Shown: positions 1 to 11,619, numbered from the stretch's first letter. The stretch: 64,000 nt of DNA from Auriscalpium vulgare (GCA_019915015.1 JAHBBC010000016.1:806001-870000); one strand, 5' to 3'. Program-made: numbers and translations. Notes: generated by a model not told the origin, from the letters alone.

Positions 1-980
1 GCGCGCTTCATGGAACGTCTTTCGACTGACGCTCCTGAGGCGCGCGAGTGGACCATGATGGCGGCCATCAACATCGGCGCGATGCTCGAGTACGGGCGTT
101 CCACCGGCGTCCTGCACCGGGCGGGCGTTGTCGGCGCAGGAGCCCCCGTTGCGCCGGCGAAGAAGCTTGCAAACAAAGGCATCGTGGAGGAGAAGATGGA
201 TGTCGACGAGGCGGAGCCGCGACGCAGCAACGACGGCCAGCGTACCGCTACGCACGCGTCGCCTGCGCTCTCCGACGCGCAGATGTCCACGGATCCCCCG
301 CCCGTGTTCACCATGGCGCAGCAAATTGCCTTCACGATGCTCGCACACGCTCTCGAGCATCTCGATACCTTCGAGGACCAGAAGGTGCCTGGCTCCTACG
401 TCACGGTAATGCTGACATTCCTGCCGACGGTCATGAAGAGTCCTCAAGGCTTAGCTGCCGTCGAGCGCCTCGTTCCCTGGGAGAGCCTTACGCGGCTCCT
501 CATTCGCGTCCCACGCCGCGCCCTCAAAGACGTCGACACCGGCGAGAAGCTCACCGCGCACAACGCGCTCCCCGAGGATTGGGCAGTCCGCGGCATGGCC
601 TGGCCGGGCCGCGGACTGTACGAGCGTGGGTTTTGGGCATCGGGCGAGTCTCGCCAAAACGAGATGGAGATGCTCGACGAGCGCAACGAGACGGAGGCGG
701 ACGTGCAGATAGGCGACGACTCGGATGAGACGAAGGAGAAGGAGTCGCGCGAGACGCTGCGCTGGCGACGCGTGGCGTGGGCCGGGCGGCGGTTCACGAT
801 GATTGTTGATGGTTTCCGCGGTGGGACGAGGAGCGGCGGTGGTGGACCGAGGGCGCGCTCGCTGAGAAGGTCCGGGTGTGGGCCCAGCTCGAGCGCGCAT
901 CCCGCGGCAGACAGACGAGGCGGGTGTTAATATTGCAGCAATATATTACAGACAGTGTTGTTTTCTTCGCAGGGCAGTAG
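1..980 (+). CDS. SMG5/6/7 (EST1)-like protein, C-terminal part, apparent frameshift
   Basis: The 5' end lies outside the window; the frame is open from base 1. The translation carries the block typical of the Est1/SMG DNA/RNA-binding region: a WTMMAAINIGAMLEYGR-like helix, then LPEDWAVRGMAWPGRGLYE followed by RGFW near 570-635. Family members act in nonsense-mediated decay or telomere maintenance; which role applies here is unknown. An acidic insert with a possible nuclear signal (EEKMDVDEAE) lies between the blocks. In the initial frame the protein ends in a Gly/Arg-rich tail at 930. In the -1 frame, from base 810, the reading is WFPRWDEERRWWTEGALAEK, then KVRVWAQLERAS, to a stop at 978-980. 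That is a far more protein-like C-terminus. Loss of one T in the run at 813-815 would explain the switch. No GT-AG intron fits. Confidence 0.75.
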
Positions 981-1876
981 GATATATATACAAACATGCA
1001 CAGTAGAATCATCCGACTGATTTTAAGACCGCGAAGCACGCTTTTACGCCGCCTTACGAGGGCTGCGAGGAGATAGGCAACGCCGGACAGAGCGCGCAGG
1101 CTCCGCCTCTACGAGCGACTTCTCTTCATCATCTTCGCGGGAGCGCTTGTTGCGGGCGATGCCAAGTGAATTTCCGGCATCTGTGCCCGAGGCCTCTGCG
1201 TCATGCTGAGGTCCAGATCTGAATGATTGTAGTATGGTGAGGATGTCGCGACTCGGAGAAAATGTCTACTCACGACCTCGCCGTGAGCGGGCTCATGCCT
1301 ATGTGCCTCGCGTCTGAGGGCGGGAACGCAAAGTCACGGATCTTGATCCCCGCGGGGGGAGAGGGTTGGCGTGCCTCAAGCGCGGGCTGGGCTCCCGGCC
1401 TTCCCCAATCTTCGGGGTACCGGTACTCCCTAGCGTCCAAGTCGCCATCTTGATTTTTGTGGAAAAAAATAGTTTGGGTTCGGGCGATGCCACGCCGAGG
1501 AAGAGCCGTGTCAGTTGAGTGGCTATACGGATTAATATATGAGTAACCTGGTCAAAGAACTGAGCAGGAGCGAGACTACACGGATACGTACCTGACTTTA
1601 CGGGGCGAAGGAGGTAGCGGTGGACTGTGAGAAGAATGTTTACATCGAGCACATATTTAGGATCAGAAAAAAGGCCCTACCTGTTGTTTTCACAGACCGG
1701 AGACAATTTCTCCGCCATGATTTCAGGGTCAACTGTGTTGCGAGCTACGAGTCGTAGCAAGAGGTCCGATCGCCCGGGCATAGCCGACGTGCGCTTAGGA
1801 TGGGATAGGCGCTTGCAAGTTCGCCGCTCTCAGCGCTTGCAAGGTCGCCGCTCTCGTTCATCTTCTCGCCATCACC
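981..1876. other. intergenic, no gene seen
   Basis: No convincing coding exon on either strand. Short ORFs lack conserved motifs. The last 70 bp hold a 24-bp tandem duplication immediately before the next gene. Confidence 0.5.
1809..1856. repeat. two-copy 24-bp tandem repeat in promoter/leader
   Basis: Copies at 1809-1832 and 1833-1856 begin GCGCTTGCAAG and differ at two positions. They end 20 bp before the ATG at 1877, so they are probably in the 5' leader or core promoter of the next gene. Confidence 0.8.
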
Positions 1877-4113
1877 ATGGCCGACTTTACTTGGGGCACG
1901 CCCTATAATCCCGGTATTATTGACGCACCTGGACTCTCCTTGGGCACATTTTCCGTCGAGAACCTCGACCTTCCCGAGTTATTGAAGAACCGACACGTCC
2001 GGCAACTCTACGAGTCTCAACAACGGCATTCAAATGAGCTCCTTCGCCTGACGGCCGAGCTGGCTCAACTGTCGGTACAACGGGGTTCGGATGTCGGCAG
2101 CGGTATTTATATTTGTGTTATCTTGATCACGGCAGCGTACTGAATGCCGCGTTCAGACTTGAGCCGCGGCAGCACTCCCCTCCGAGAATCCACCCCATTG
2201 ACACCTCTGCTCGAGGCCTCGTCGGCAATCAGACCCCGCCAGTACCCCGCAGAGATCCTCTGGAATCTCGCAGACTGCGAGGATCAGCCTGACTCTGGTT
2301 GGACTGCGGCGAATTCGGCTCGCCCGCCCATGCGACACTGCATTCGCCAGGCCGATGGAAGGTTGATTAACGATGTCACCTACCGACAGATAAGGACGTC
2401 GGCTCGCATCGTTAAAGCCGATCTGACCGCCCTCCCGATTGCCGCTGGATACCAGGGCAAGCTCCGCCACAAGGCATATTACCGAACTCACCACGCGAAG
2501 AAGTGGAATGACGCAATTGCGAGGCTCGAGGTCATGCAGCCGCTACTGGCACTATGCGGTAACCACTGGAAAGCGGAGCAGATCCTTGGCAACAGTCTCA
2601 GGGGCACGGACAAGAAGAAAAAGAAGACCGTCAGCGAGACGGACGATGAAGACGATGATGATGAAGGGGACAGCGCGACTCAGGGTGGCGCCAGCGCCGG
2701 CGTCGAGATCCAGGACCAGAGCAAGAAGCGCAGGAAGGACGAGAACTCTACGCCGCTTCGCCCTGATGTCATCAAGAAGTCCAGGGCCGCTCCGATGTCG
2801 CCCCTGCGCCTTCCCAGTACGTTTTCATCGTGCGACGCTTCAAAGCTAGACCTAATGGCACGCAGCTCCTGCGGCTGTGCGGGCTGCCACAAGCAGAGCT
2901 CTCTCGCTCCTTCCCGGTATGTGTTCATCCTATTCAACAGCCTGTCTAATTACGGCGCACAGATCCAGCTAGCGAGTCCGATTCGGAGGAAAACCCTGCT
3001 CATCTGATGCTCCAGTCAGCTTCCTTCTTGCAGGCTCCTGCTATGACGCTGCCGGCGGGCTCAATTGACGTAGATTTCATCGTTGTCAGCACGAAGGGTG
3101 AGATTTATTTCCTTGAATTAGACACATGCTCACATGCACACATGTGTGTTTTCACACCCGCATAGTGGAAAGCCTTCTCGGTAAGCGGTGCATTCATCAG
3201 ATGCTCTGATTTGATTGCCGACCATGTCGTGACAATTCAGACACTTTCTCCGAGCTCCCAGCCATCCCCGGCGCGCGCGATCTTTTGGAGTTCTTGCAAG
3301 AGGCTGGAACAACGCTCAACAAAGGCGAGCCATCGGCTAATGTAATGTCCTTCCTCGAGCGCATCGAGAACGCCGACCCGAACGCAGCCGACATTGATGA
3401 GGACAACACCAATGCAAACTGGGGACACCGCCAGTTTACCGCAGGGGGCCTCACGTGCACTACGGTCCTCACGCTGTGGTCGGCTGTAGGAAACACCAAC
3501 ATCGCCTATCGGCTCATTGCAGCAGCCCTGCGCACGTGCAAGGTAGCCCGCCACCTTTGCTTCAAGCGGCAGCTGAAGCCGGACGCCTTCCTCTCCGACG
3601 CGTACTTATCGAACATCGTCGAACAGCTACGCAAGATTACGAAGGTTCCCGCGCCGGTAAGTACCCATATTCTCACATGGTTGTCCATCCTCTCATCATG
3701 CGCTGGCAGCCTTCCTCTGCCGATGATGTCCCGACCTCGCCCGAGAACGACGAAGCGGTACGTCGCTTCCAGATGTATTACTTTCCTTTGTGCTCACCAT
3801 AGATCTACCTGTAGATCCGTGCCGCCTTGTCTTCTCTCACGAAGGACGAACTCAAGCAGTGGTTCGAGACCCACAAAATTGAGTTGCCGAAGAAAAAGAA
3901 TAAAGGCGGTGAGCTCTTTCTACCATATACGTTCGCGGACTTGTGCCTGACGATATCCAGATTTCGTATCTGCGCTCATGGACCTGTCAGCCCCGTTGAA
4001 GCCCTCTCAAAAAGATATCCAGGCCGTGCTGACGGAGGTACGTCGACGATGGTTTTTGACCACGGATACTTGCTTACATTTCTCGTTAGCGGAAGGCCAA
4101 GAAGGCGAAATGA
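1877..4113 (+). CDS. uncharacterised nuclear-type protein with C-terminal SAP-like motif
   Basis: Ten exons join without frame conflict: 1877-2102, 2157-2816, 2866-2916, 2963-3097, 3166-3180, 3241-3656, 3710-3757, 3815-3908, 3961-4037 and 4090-4113. They give about 581 aa. The middle has a lysine run followed by an acidic block (SETDDEDDDDEGD) and a basic KKRRKDE patch, suggesting a nuclear protein. Residues near the C-terminus (LTKDELKQWFETHKIELPKK, then KNKGDFVSALM) resemble a SAP helix-extended-helix motif, a DNA/RNA-binding fold; this is inference from spacing only. The tail is KAKKAK. I do not recognise the N-terminal family. The fifth exon is only 15 nt. The ATG at 1877 has a good context (ATCACCATGG). 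Confidence 0.65.
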
Positions 4114-5170
4114 TAAGGCCTCAAGGTGCGGGTCTCCACCGCGCTGCGAGCCGCGCCGCGAGCATCGCAGGACCATGGGGCGCAGGGAGCAGCGAGGCGT
4201 ATAGTGTACATATTGCGACTGAAAACCGACTGTGGCTTGACTGCAATGTGACTGAAAGATGACTACGAGCGACTGAACAATGACTACGAGCGGACTGATG
4301 CTTCCGGACCGGAAGGTGACTATCAGTTGACGGGAAAATTGGACAGGAAGATGACCACGAGTGGACAGGAAAGGGGACGGGACGCTCCCGGACTGGAAGA
4401 TGACTACGGGAGGACTTGTCTGTTAGATGACTGCTACCGGACCAATACATGACTGATTGTCCCCTTCAATGAAAGTTTGTTCCCATGACTGTCAGTCGAC
4501 TGACGCATGACGTAGCCGTCACCTTGGGGTCCTGCAATTAAAGGACTTGAGTGGACTGACGCATCGACTGTAACCGGACCGTGAGTGGACGGGTCGGAAT
4601 GGTTCCCATCAAGATCTAATTAATTTCTCAGACTTAGACGAGACTTGGACAGGAAGATCCTAGTCACAGAACGTGCCGATTAGTCCACCCGCAGTCTGCT
4701 CGGTCCCGACTGGACTGGCACCGGACCGATGGCTGACTCTCGTTTTTACTGAGCGTGACCGTCCGACTCGGAGTCTCGGAGTCTAGTACAAACTTCTTGC
4801 CATAGACTATCCACCCTCATAGACTTCGCACAGCGCCGCGCAACCGCTTGGTCACGTTCTCACCATCGGAATATCTGGAGACTCACTGGTAGCTGCCTAC
4901 TAGTCTATGCAATAGGTTGCTCGTACTAGTATGCCAGCATCGCCTTCAATGCTCGATTGCTGTCTTCCAAGCGTATTGCTTTGTCGCATACCCCAGTATG
5001 TGCGGTCTCATGGGGACTGTCCTATACTCGTGGTTGGTCAAAGGTCCGATCCGCGTTACACACTACGTTTCTTTGTCCTTTTCAGCACGCTCGTCTACCA
5101 TTCTGGTCTGTGGCCTGATATAAAAGTAGGCTGCGATTCCCATCCGTTTTTCACACTCGCAGTCGCTGGC
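4114..5170. other. long intergenic tract with degenerate repeats
   Basis: About 1 kb without a supportable gene. Its first two thirds are built from imperfect GACTG/GACCGG repeats, listed separately. The rest (4800-5170) shows no motif I can name. Confidence 0.5.
4215..4785. repeat. degenerate short-period repeats rich in GACTG / GGACCGG / ATGACTACGAG
   Basis: The words GACTG, GGACAGG, GGACCGG and ATGACTACGAG recur many times, clearest at 4245-4420. There the block GACTGAAAGATGACTACGAG is followed by variants such as GACAGGAAGATGACCACGAG and GACTGGAAGATGACTACGGG. Spacing is irregular (about 18-50 nt), so it is cryptic simple sequence rather than a clean satellite. No coding frame follows the period. 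Confidence 0.6.
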
Positions 5171-6314
5171 ATGCCTGGTCTCCTCGTATCACCGCCTCTC
5201 CGCATCACGCGCAAAATAGGGAAGCTTCCTCAAACACTCCCGCGCCCTCCTGGTGTGCAACTTGCCGCGAGGTCATTGGAGTCTTGGGACGATGACGAGA
5301 TATTCAACCCACACTACTATTCGAATCAGCCTCCCCCGGTGGAAGGCCGAAACAAAGGCGCTGGCGAAGTGCAGATGGATGACTCGTTCCCACTCAGCAA
5401 CCGCCTTCCGTTTCAAGATCTGCTCTATTGCGTGAAGTTCGCGAATCCTGCCGATCTCGCACGCGCTTTGGCTGAGGTCCGAGCCCTCAGGCGCATCTCG
5501 GAGCACAAGTTGTCACCCTTCTTGGTCGAAGCCAGCTACTATCTGGAAGGTCCTCAACCGTTCTATGCGGTCGTGAGTGGCACCGCTTAACGCGCGGGGC
5601 GCGGGGCTTATATGTATCCTCCAGCCGACTCTGAGACGCAGCCTCAGGTCTGAGGTTGGCTACCCAAAGAACCTTCCTCAGTATATGTACCAAACGGTAA
5701 GCCGTATTTGACGTTCGCTTGATCTCGTGACCATGACACCTACCTCAATAGACGAAAGGACTGGCTTCTCTACACGGCATAGGCATCATTCATCGGGATA
5801 TCAGACCAGACAATCTGCTCTTGTCCGAAGATGGTGACATCTGCATTGCGAACTTTGATCTTGCATACGTCCACAGCAAATGGCACATGCGCCTTTGCCA
5901 TTTGAACCTGAGCGACTTCCCCGTAGGCTTACTCGAATACCGCAGTCCAGAAGCGCGCAGAGGTTCCTACAACCATATGGTTGATTACTGGGCTCTCGGC
6001 ATTACCATGTTCGAACTATACTGCGGTCAAGTAGGGTTTTCCCAGCCTTGTTTGCGTAATCGCCATGTCGACGTGCCCAGCTCCCATTAGGTGCCACTGA
6101 TGCTGACAAGGTCAACGGTATCGGCTCCGACGACTGGAGGGAGGGAGATCGCCTACCTGAGAGCGAGAGGCGAGTGATACGTGCCGTGCGTAGCCTTCAG
6201 TGCGTCGAAATGGGCGTGTCACTTACATTTCACCCATCGCAGTTCCTCAACCCTCAACCCCTGGTCCGTGCGGGTGCGACGTCGGACCCGTATTTTAACG
6301 GCGTCAAGAAGTGA
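5171..6314 (+). CDS. degenerate protein kinase-like protein (probable pseudokinase)
   Basis: A kinase fold can be followed: a VAIK-like Lys (YCVKFANPADL), an alpha-C Glu (ALAEVRALRRI), an intact catalytic loop HRDIRPDNLLL, an activation-segment end LEYRSPEA, and an F-helix DYWALGITMFELYCG. The DFG metal-binding motif reads NFD (CIANFDLAYV), so the Mg-binding Asp is displaced. A glycine-rich loop is not evident. Introns seen: 5573-5624 and 5697-5751, and probably two more near 6018-6090 and 6195-6240. The C-terminus ends FNGVKK. It is short for a fungal Ser/Thr kinase and may be a pseudokinase, or a decaying duplicate of an AGC/CAMK-like kinase. The start at 5171 is the first ATG in frame with the N-lobe that gives a compact protein; an in-frame ATG also exists at 4931. 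Confidence 0.6.
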
Positions 6315-6549
6315 TGCATACAATGCATTGGAGTAGCAGTCGTGGTGCAATGAAGCTTCTGCGGCAGCTGTGGCTGCGACCCTGGTAGCAGTTATATGAA
6401 CATTTGAAGGCATATGATCTAGAAATGTAGCTATCCTGTCTAATGTATCTGTCTAAAGGACACGCCTGTTTGATACTCTTTACACCCCTAGGGACGGACT
6501 CGGAGTCCCCACGTCTGCATTGCACATCAAGTCACGGAAGAAACACATT

Positions 6550-8783
6550 TCACTGAGCTGTTGACATTATGAGTTCTTCCGCCTTTCGGCTTCGAGGAAC
6601 TATCGCGCATTTGTACTTCTTTGGGTGGCTAGAGCTATTGTCAGCCACGCGGAATTTAAGGAACCCTAGTGACATACCGGACGATAACCCCTTCATACGT
6701 TTCCGCATCCAGCGGCACCTCAATACCGTCTGCGTCCCTTGCTTTGCTGACAGTGAAAGTCGACAAAAGCATGGCGGAGATGATGAAGATCTCCAAGTCC
6801 ACGAGGAATCGGGCTGGGCATATCCTGCGCCACAAAGTCAATACATGTAATGTGTAAGTGACTCGCGACGGGGCCCACCTTTTACCGGCCCCAAACGCGA
6901 AGTTGATCAGAGGGTCCTCTTTGTATTGTCCGTCTTCAGTCAAGAAACGCTCGGGCTTGAATGCTTCGGGATCAGGATACAACTCTGGGTCGTGGAGAAT
7001 AGCCCTGAATATACGATGCAACATTTTTGTCAGGATAAACTCGATATCGTCAAGGTTGCCAAGTACTTACGGGGCGTTGACAATGACCAAGGTGCCTGTC
7101 AATGAGGATGAGGATGAGGATGACCGTGTCCCTTATCGAGATGTATCGCACCTTTAGGGATGAAATAGCCCTCATATATGTCATCTTCGGTAGTCCTATG
7201 GGGGACCCCTAGGCAGACAAAGTCAGCGAAAGCACTACACAACGGACAGGCCTCTCGACAGAGTGGAGGCAGATGACGCATGACGCATACCTGTCGGTGT
7301 TGCGACCCTCCATCGCAGCAGCTCCCTGCTCAGGGCACTTGTGTATGGCAGATTGGCCCGGTCTTCGAATGTAGGCATCCTCTCGCCACCAGTCACGGCG
7401 TCGATCTCTGCTTGCGCGCGCGCTTGCACGTCGGGGTGCAACGCCAGCATGAGGAACATCGACTGCAAGGTAGAGGTGGTCTGCAGACAGGCAAGATCAG
7501 GCCTTACCCTCATCGTCATGTTGATACACTCACGGTATCTGACCCAGCTACGGCAGCGTCAGTAGCCGCACAAATCGCTGGTATTCAACTGACTCACCGA
7601 TGAAAAGCGAGCCTAAAGAAGTCACCATGTCGCGCTCCTCTTTCTCCGATAACTCTTTCTGCTCTTCATACTCGTCTAGAGCTATGGATGGGAGAGCCAC
7701 GCCTTTGTTCTGCAAATAAATGAATACGAATCAGGATGACGCGCGCCGTCAAGAGAGAGATAAAATTGACATACCAGAGCGTCCTTGAAGGCGTCCCAAG
7801 GTCCCCCCGCCGCGACCTCCGCAATTTTGTGAACTTGGTGCGCAAGCGCTTTGAAACCCATTCCGGGCAACCAACCTGGCAGACGAGCCACTGCCGAAGG
7901 GAGAAGCATTAGACGGATACCTTGTACTCCGTCTCCAATTTATGAATCAACTCACAAGAAGGAAACGTGTTGACAAGAAGGGCCCCCGGGAGGACCAGAG
8001 GGGCGGCTACGTGGGCAAGTGACCGTGACTTAGCCAGGATTATGTCCTGGCTGTTTTCCACGTCATAGCCATACGAGATCCGGATGATAACCGACCCTTG
8101 CAGACTGGATCATAAATTTACATGATCATTGTGATATGCAGGGGGGAAAAAGTACGCACAATTCCACATGTTCTAGAAACTGCTCAGGTTTAGACAAAAG
8201 ATTCTTCAGGAAGTCGCGAGCCTTCGAGACAAGCACAGGTCGGTGTTTAGTCGTGGCTGCAGGGCGCATGCTACGGTCTAGGATCCGCCGCCCTGAGCGC
8301 CAATACGTGTCATACCGAGCCGCAGATATCATCCAGTCAAAGTTCGCACTGGACGCATAGTATTAGCAATGTACTTTCCAACTAGATGTGATTTCAACTG
8401 ACAGCTCGTAGATTGGAGGTGTGAGACGATCAGAGTAGATTGATGCCCGCTTGTCCATCAAGTCTATTGCGGCCTTCGGCGATTGAAGCACAACAATTAA
8501 CTGTCCAGGCATTTCGAACGACATGACATCCCCTGCAAGCCCAGTCATGTCAACCACGTTAATACGACGTGAGGAGATAATCACCATATTGCTTGCGCCA
8601 GTGGGCGTAAGTCACCCACGGCGCCGTGTTCGAGAGATCGAAGAGATTCTTGATCAGAGGCAGGCGTCGCGGACCAGGGGGGTAAGGTAGGTGTGTTTTC
8701 CTGTTCCGGGTCTGGACAGCACGCAGTAGGAGGAGTACAGCGACTGCCGCTATGACGTCTACGACCACCGAGGGCGAAATCAT
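6550..8783 (-). CDS. cytochrome P450 (#1 of three related copies)
   Basis: Haem-thiolate monooxygenase of a basidiomycete P450 clade; substrate unknown, family number not assigned. It has an N-terminal membrane anchor (VVVDVIAAVAVLLLLRAV), the hinge YPPGPRRLPLI, I-helix AGSDT, K-helix ELLRW (ExxR), PERF region (FKPERFLTEDG) and haem loop FAFGAGKR/ICPARF. The residue two after the Cys ligand is Ala where the two sister genes have Gly. The final exon ends KCAIVPRSRKAEELIMSTAQ, with its stop at 6550-6552. The haem loop is split by a 54-nt intron (6825-6878) that has no stop and keeps frame. A TATA-like TTATAATG lies at 8822-8829 (minus strand), about 40 nt before the ATG. All exons join in frame, so the gene looks intact. 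Confidence 0.9.
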
Positions 8784-9135
8784 GATGTCGCGGTAGTGTG
8801 AGGATGGCAGATTTAGTGGAGCATTATAACTGCTTCCCTCTCTAGTGTCTTAGTAAAACCGCCGCTCGATCCCGGGTTGGGCGGCTGCATCGGGCGCCGA
8901 TGCGAACTATTCGTGGTAAGAAGAAGCCAACAGAACATGGTTATCAATGGCCAGTATATTGGTGGCAGCGCCATAACACACGGCGAGAGAGCAATTCAGA
9001 AACATCACATCATGGGGCGCCCTGGCGTATTCATGGACAAGACTAAGACTGGAAACGAAAGTCAGCACGAATGACAGCAAAGTCGCTGACACGTACAGTC
9101 ATACAAGTCATACATCTCCTTTGAATACCCCGCCT
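8784..9135. other. intergenic between P450 #1 start and THR4 stop
   Basis: Both flanking genes are on the minus strand, so this holds the P450 promoter and the THR4 3' region. Apart from the TATA-like box at 8822-8829 nothing is recognisable. Confidence 0.5.
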
Positions 9136-10996
9136 TCATGCATCCGCAGGGTCGCCAACATGAGCGTCGATGACATGTTTCACCAGCTCTTCGCTTGGCG
9201 CTTCCACATCGATAACGCGCTTCGGCTTGTCCAGCAGGCCACGAAACTCTTCAGGAAGCACCTTGCGGTCGAAATCGAAGTTGGTCGAGCCTTCAAGGGC
9301 TCTTGTGACGGCTTCAGAGAACTTCGCTGGATGCGCCGTAGACAGGATGACCTGTACCGTTCCCGGCGCACTACAATGTGCTTGTCAGTAGATGGGGAAA
9401 GAAACACTCCTGTGGCGTCCTACTTGTGCGGTGCGATCATCCCGGCAACTGACAGGCCAACCGCCGTGTGGGGGTCAGCCACATACGACGGATTGCCACT
9501 GAAATGCCGTCGTATTGTTTCCAGCGTCTATTTCCACAGAAAAATCATTTACCACTTTGCCGATAGTTTGGGAAGCACTCACCTGCTCATCAGAGATTTT
9601 CTCCGCCAGGAAGTCCCGCCGAGCCAACTCAAGCACAGCGACCGGCACTTCCACCCGACCGTCGAGCTTCATCTTCGACATCCACTCGTTCACCGTCGAT
9701 CCCGCTGCTGCGCGCCGCGCCGACTCCGACGCGCCCCCTTCGGTTTCGTACGCAAGATACCACAGCAAGCGCTCGAAGTTGCTGGATACGAGGATGTCCA
9801 TCGCCGGGCTCAGCGTCTCGCGCACGCCGCCGCCAACCGCCTGTTTCCCGTCCGACGCCCCTCCCACAGGCTCAGTCTCCCTATCGCCGACCGCAAATGA
9901 CGGATCGATCTTCTCGTACCGTCCGTCGCGCCAGAAGCGCGCGAGGATGTCATTTGAGTTTGTCGCGACGACGAGCTTACCCATGGGTAGACCCATGCGT
10001 TTTGCGTAATAGCCCGCCAAGACGTCCCCAAAGTTGCCTGTGGGAACGACAAACTGTAGTTCCGCGCCAGCAGAATGCAGCTGCCTGCGGATATGAAAGT
10101 AAGCGACGAAGTAATAGACCGTCTGCGCGAGGATGCGCGCCCAGTTGATCGAGTTGACAGCGCCCAGGCGGTGTTTGTCGTTGAAGGTGCGGTCGGCGAA
10201 AAGAGCTTTGACGATGTCCTACATTCGAAATATCTGAGAAGGATAGGAGGTGACAGTATGCCTTTCGTACCTGGCAGTCGTCGAAAGTGCCTTTCACGGC
10301 AACATTGTGTACGTTGGCGTCTGTGACAGTGGTCATTTGAGCCTCCTGAATGGGGGAGACGCGGCCCTTCGGGTGCAAGATGAAGATAGACACATTGGCT
10401 TTGTTCCGGAGTCCGTATATCGCAGCGCTGCGTGCGCTGATGGTTGAATTGCGTGCCAGAAATAAGTGGTAGACTGCGCACCTGCCAGTGTCTCCGCTCG
10501 TGGCGCCTACTACTGTGAGCTTTTCTGGCTTCTCTGACGACAGTTTGTTCGCATTCCTTCGAATCAGAAAGAACTCGAACAGATTCCCCAGAAGTTGCAG
10601 CGCAACATCCTTGAAGGCGAACGTGGGGCCATGGAATAGCTCCAAGATGAACTTGCCGTCACCGAGCTTCTGCACAGGCGCGATATCAGGATGGCGAAAG
10701 GTACTGTAGGAATTGTCCACCAGAGCGCGTAGCTCCTCTCTGGATATCTCCTCATCGGAGATATAGAGCGAAAGCACGGCTACGGAAAGGTCTTGGAACG
10801 AGTAAGACGCCCATTCGCTCTGCCAATTGGGCGGCAGGGTGGGGATGTGCTCCGGGATATAGAGACCTCCATTCGGTGCGAGGCCTGCGAGGACAGCCTG
10901 AAGATGGTTCAGGAAAGACTAGTCGTAGGATTGGCAGTGATTGACCTCTTCGAAAGTAAGCGTCGCGTCTCCTCCGCGCGTGGAAAAGTACTTCAT
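9136..10996 (-). CDS. THR4: threonine synthase
   Basis: Pyridoxal-phosphate enzyme converting O-phosphohomoserine to threonine. The N-terminus MKYFSTRGGDATLTFEE is followed, after an intron, by AVLAGLAPNGGLYIPEHIP, the standard Thr-synthase N-terminal domain. The PLP lysine block is FHGPTFAFKDVALQLLGN. The phosphate-binding stretch VVGATSGDTG follows, then VVATNSNDILARFWRDGRYE. The C-terminus reads VILSTAHPAKFSEAVTRALE and ends VIDAHVGDPADA, with the stop at 9136-9138. The start is the ATG at 10994-10996; the first exon is about 50 nt. The protein is full length for the fungal class II enzyme. It lies downstream of the SerRS gene on the same strand, with 623 bp between them. Confidence 0.93.
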
Positions 10997-11619
10997 GGCG
11001 TGCAGATGATGTTTGAAAGAAGAGGGCAGCAAGCCTGGTTGCGTGAAGTTGCCTGGTCTTTTATGAACGACACCAGACAGATACTGGTACTCGCAGTCGT
11101 GGCGCAGAGCTGGAGGCCAGCGATTGAGATCGAGACAAATTGACAGGGCGCGGCCCGTCGGCTCCGATGCGGGTCCGAGTCCAGCCCCGCGGCAGTCGAC
11201 GCGCGCCGCTTGCGCGCAGTACGCATCTTCAGCTGAGTCTTGGAATCTCCATCTTCGCCCGTGCGCTCATGGCCAACCGCTCACGCTCTTGAGCCTCGTC
11301 GCGAGAGCACCGTCGTCAAGAGGCTCTCTCCGGGCCGTCCTGTATGATCCAAGCATTGCTATCCCGCTGTCACCGGCGACTGCGGGTAGCAATGGTGGCT
11401 CTACAGGACGGGGAGAGTTCCTCTTCATGACGACTCTCCATCGGCGCCGGGGTGGTTAGCATTCGTCCCGCCGAGTCAGTCCGCAATCTTGACACAGGAT
11501 TGATCTCAAACTCGTCGGACTCCATGTCCGTTCTCAATTACAGACCAAAATACAGCGCATCGGACACTTCTCTACGTCTATTCCACTCTCTCCCCTTCGC
11601 TAACCACTGCATATGGAGT
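10997..11619. other. intergenic between THR4 start and SerRS stop
   Basis: Promoter side of THR4 and 3' side of the seryl-tRNA synthetase gene. ORFs here have no recognisable motifs and I see no gene. Confidence 0.5.
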
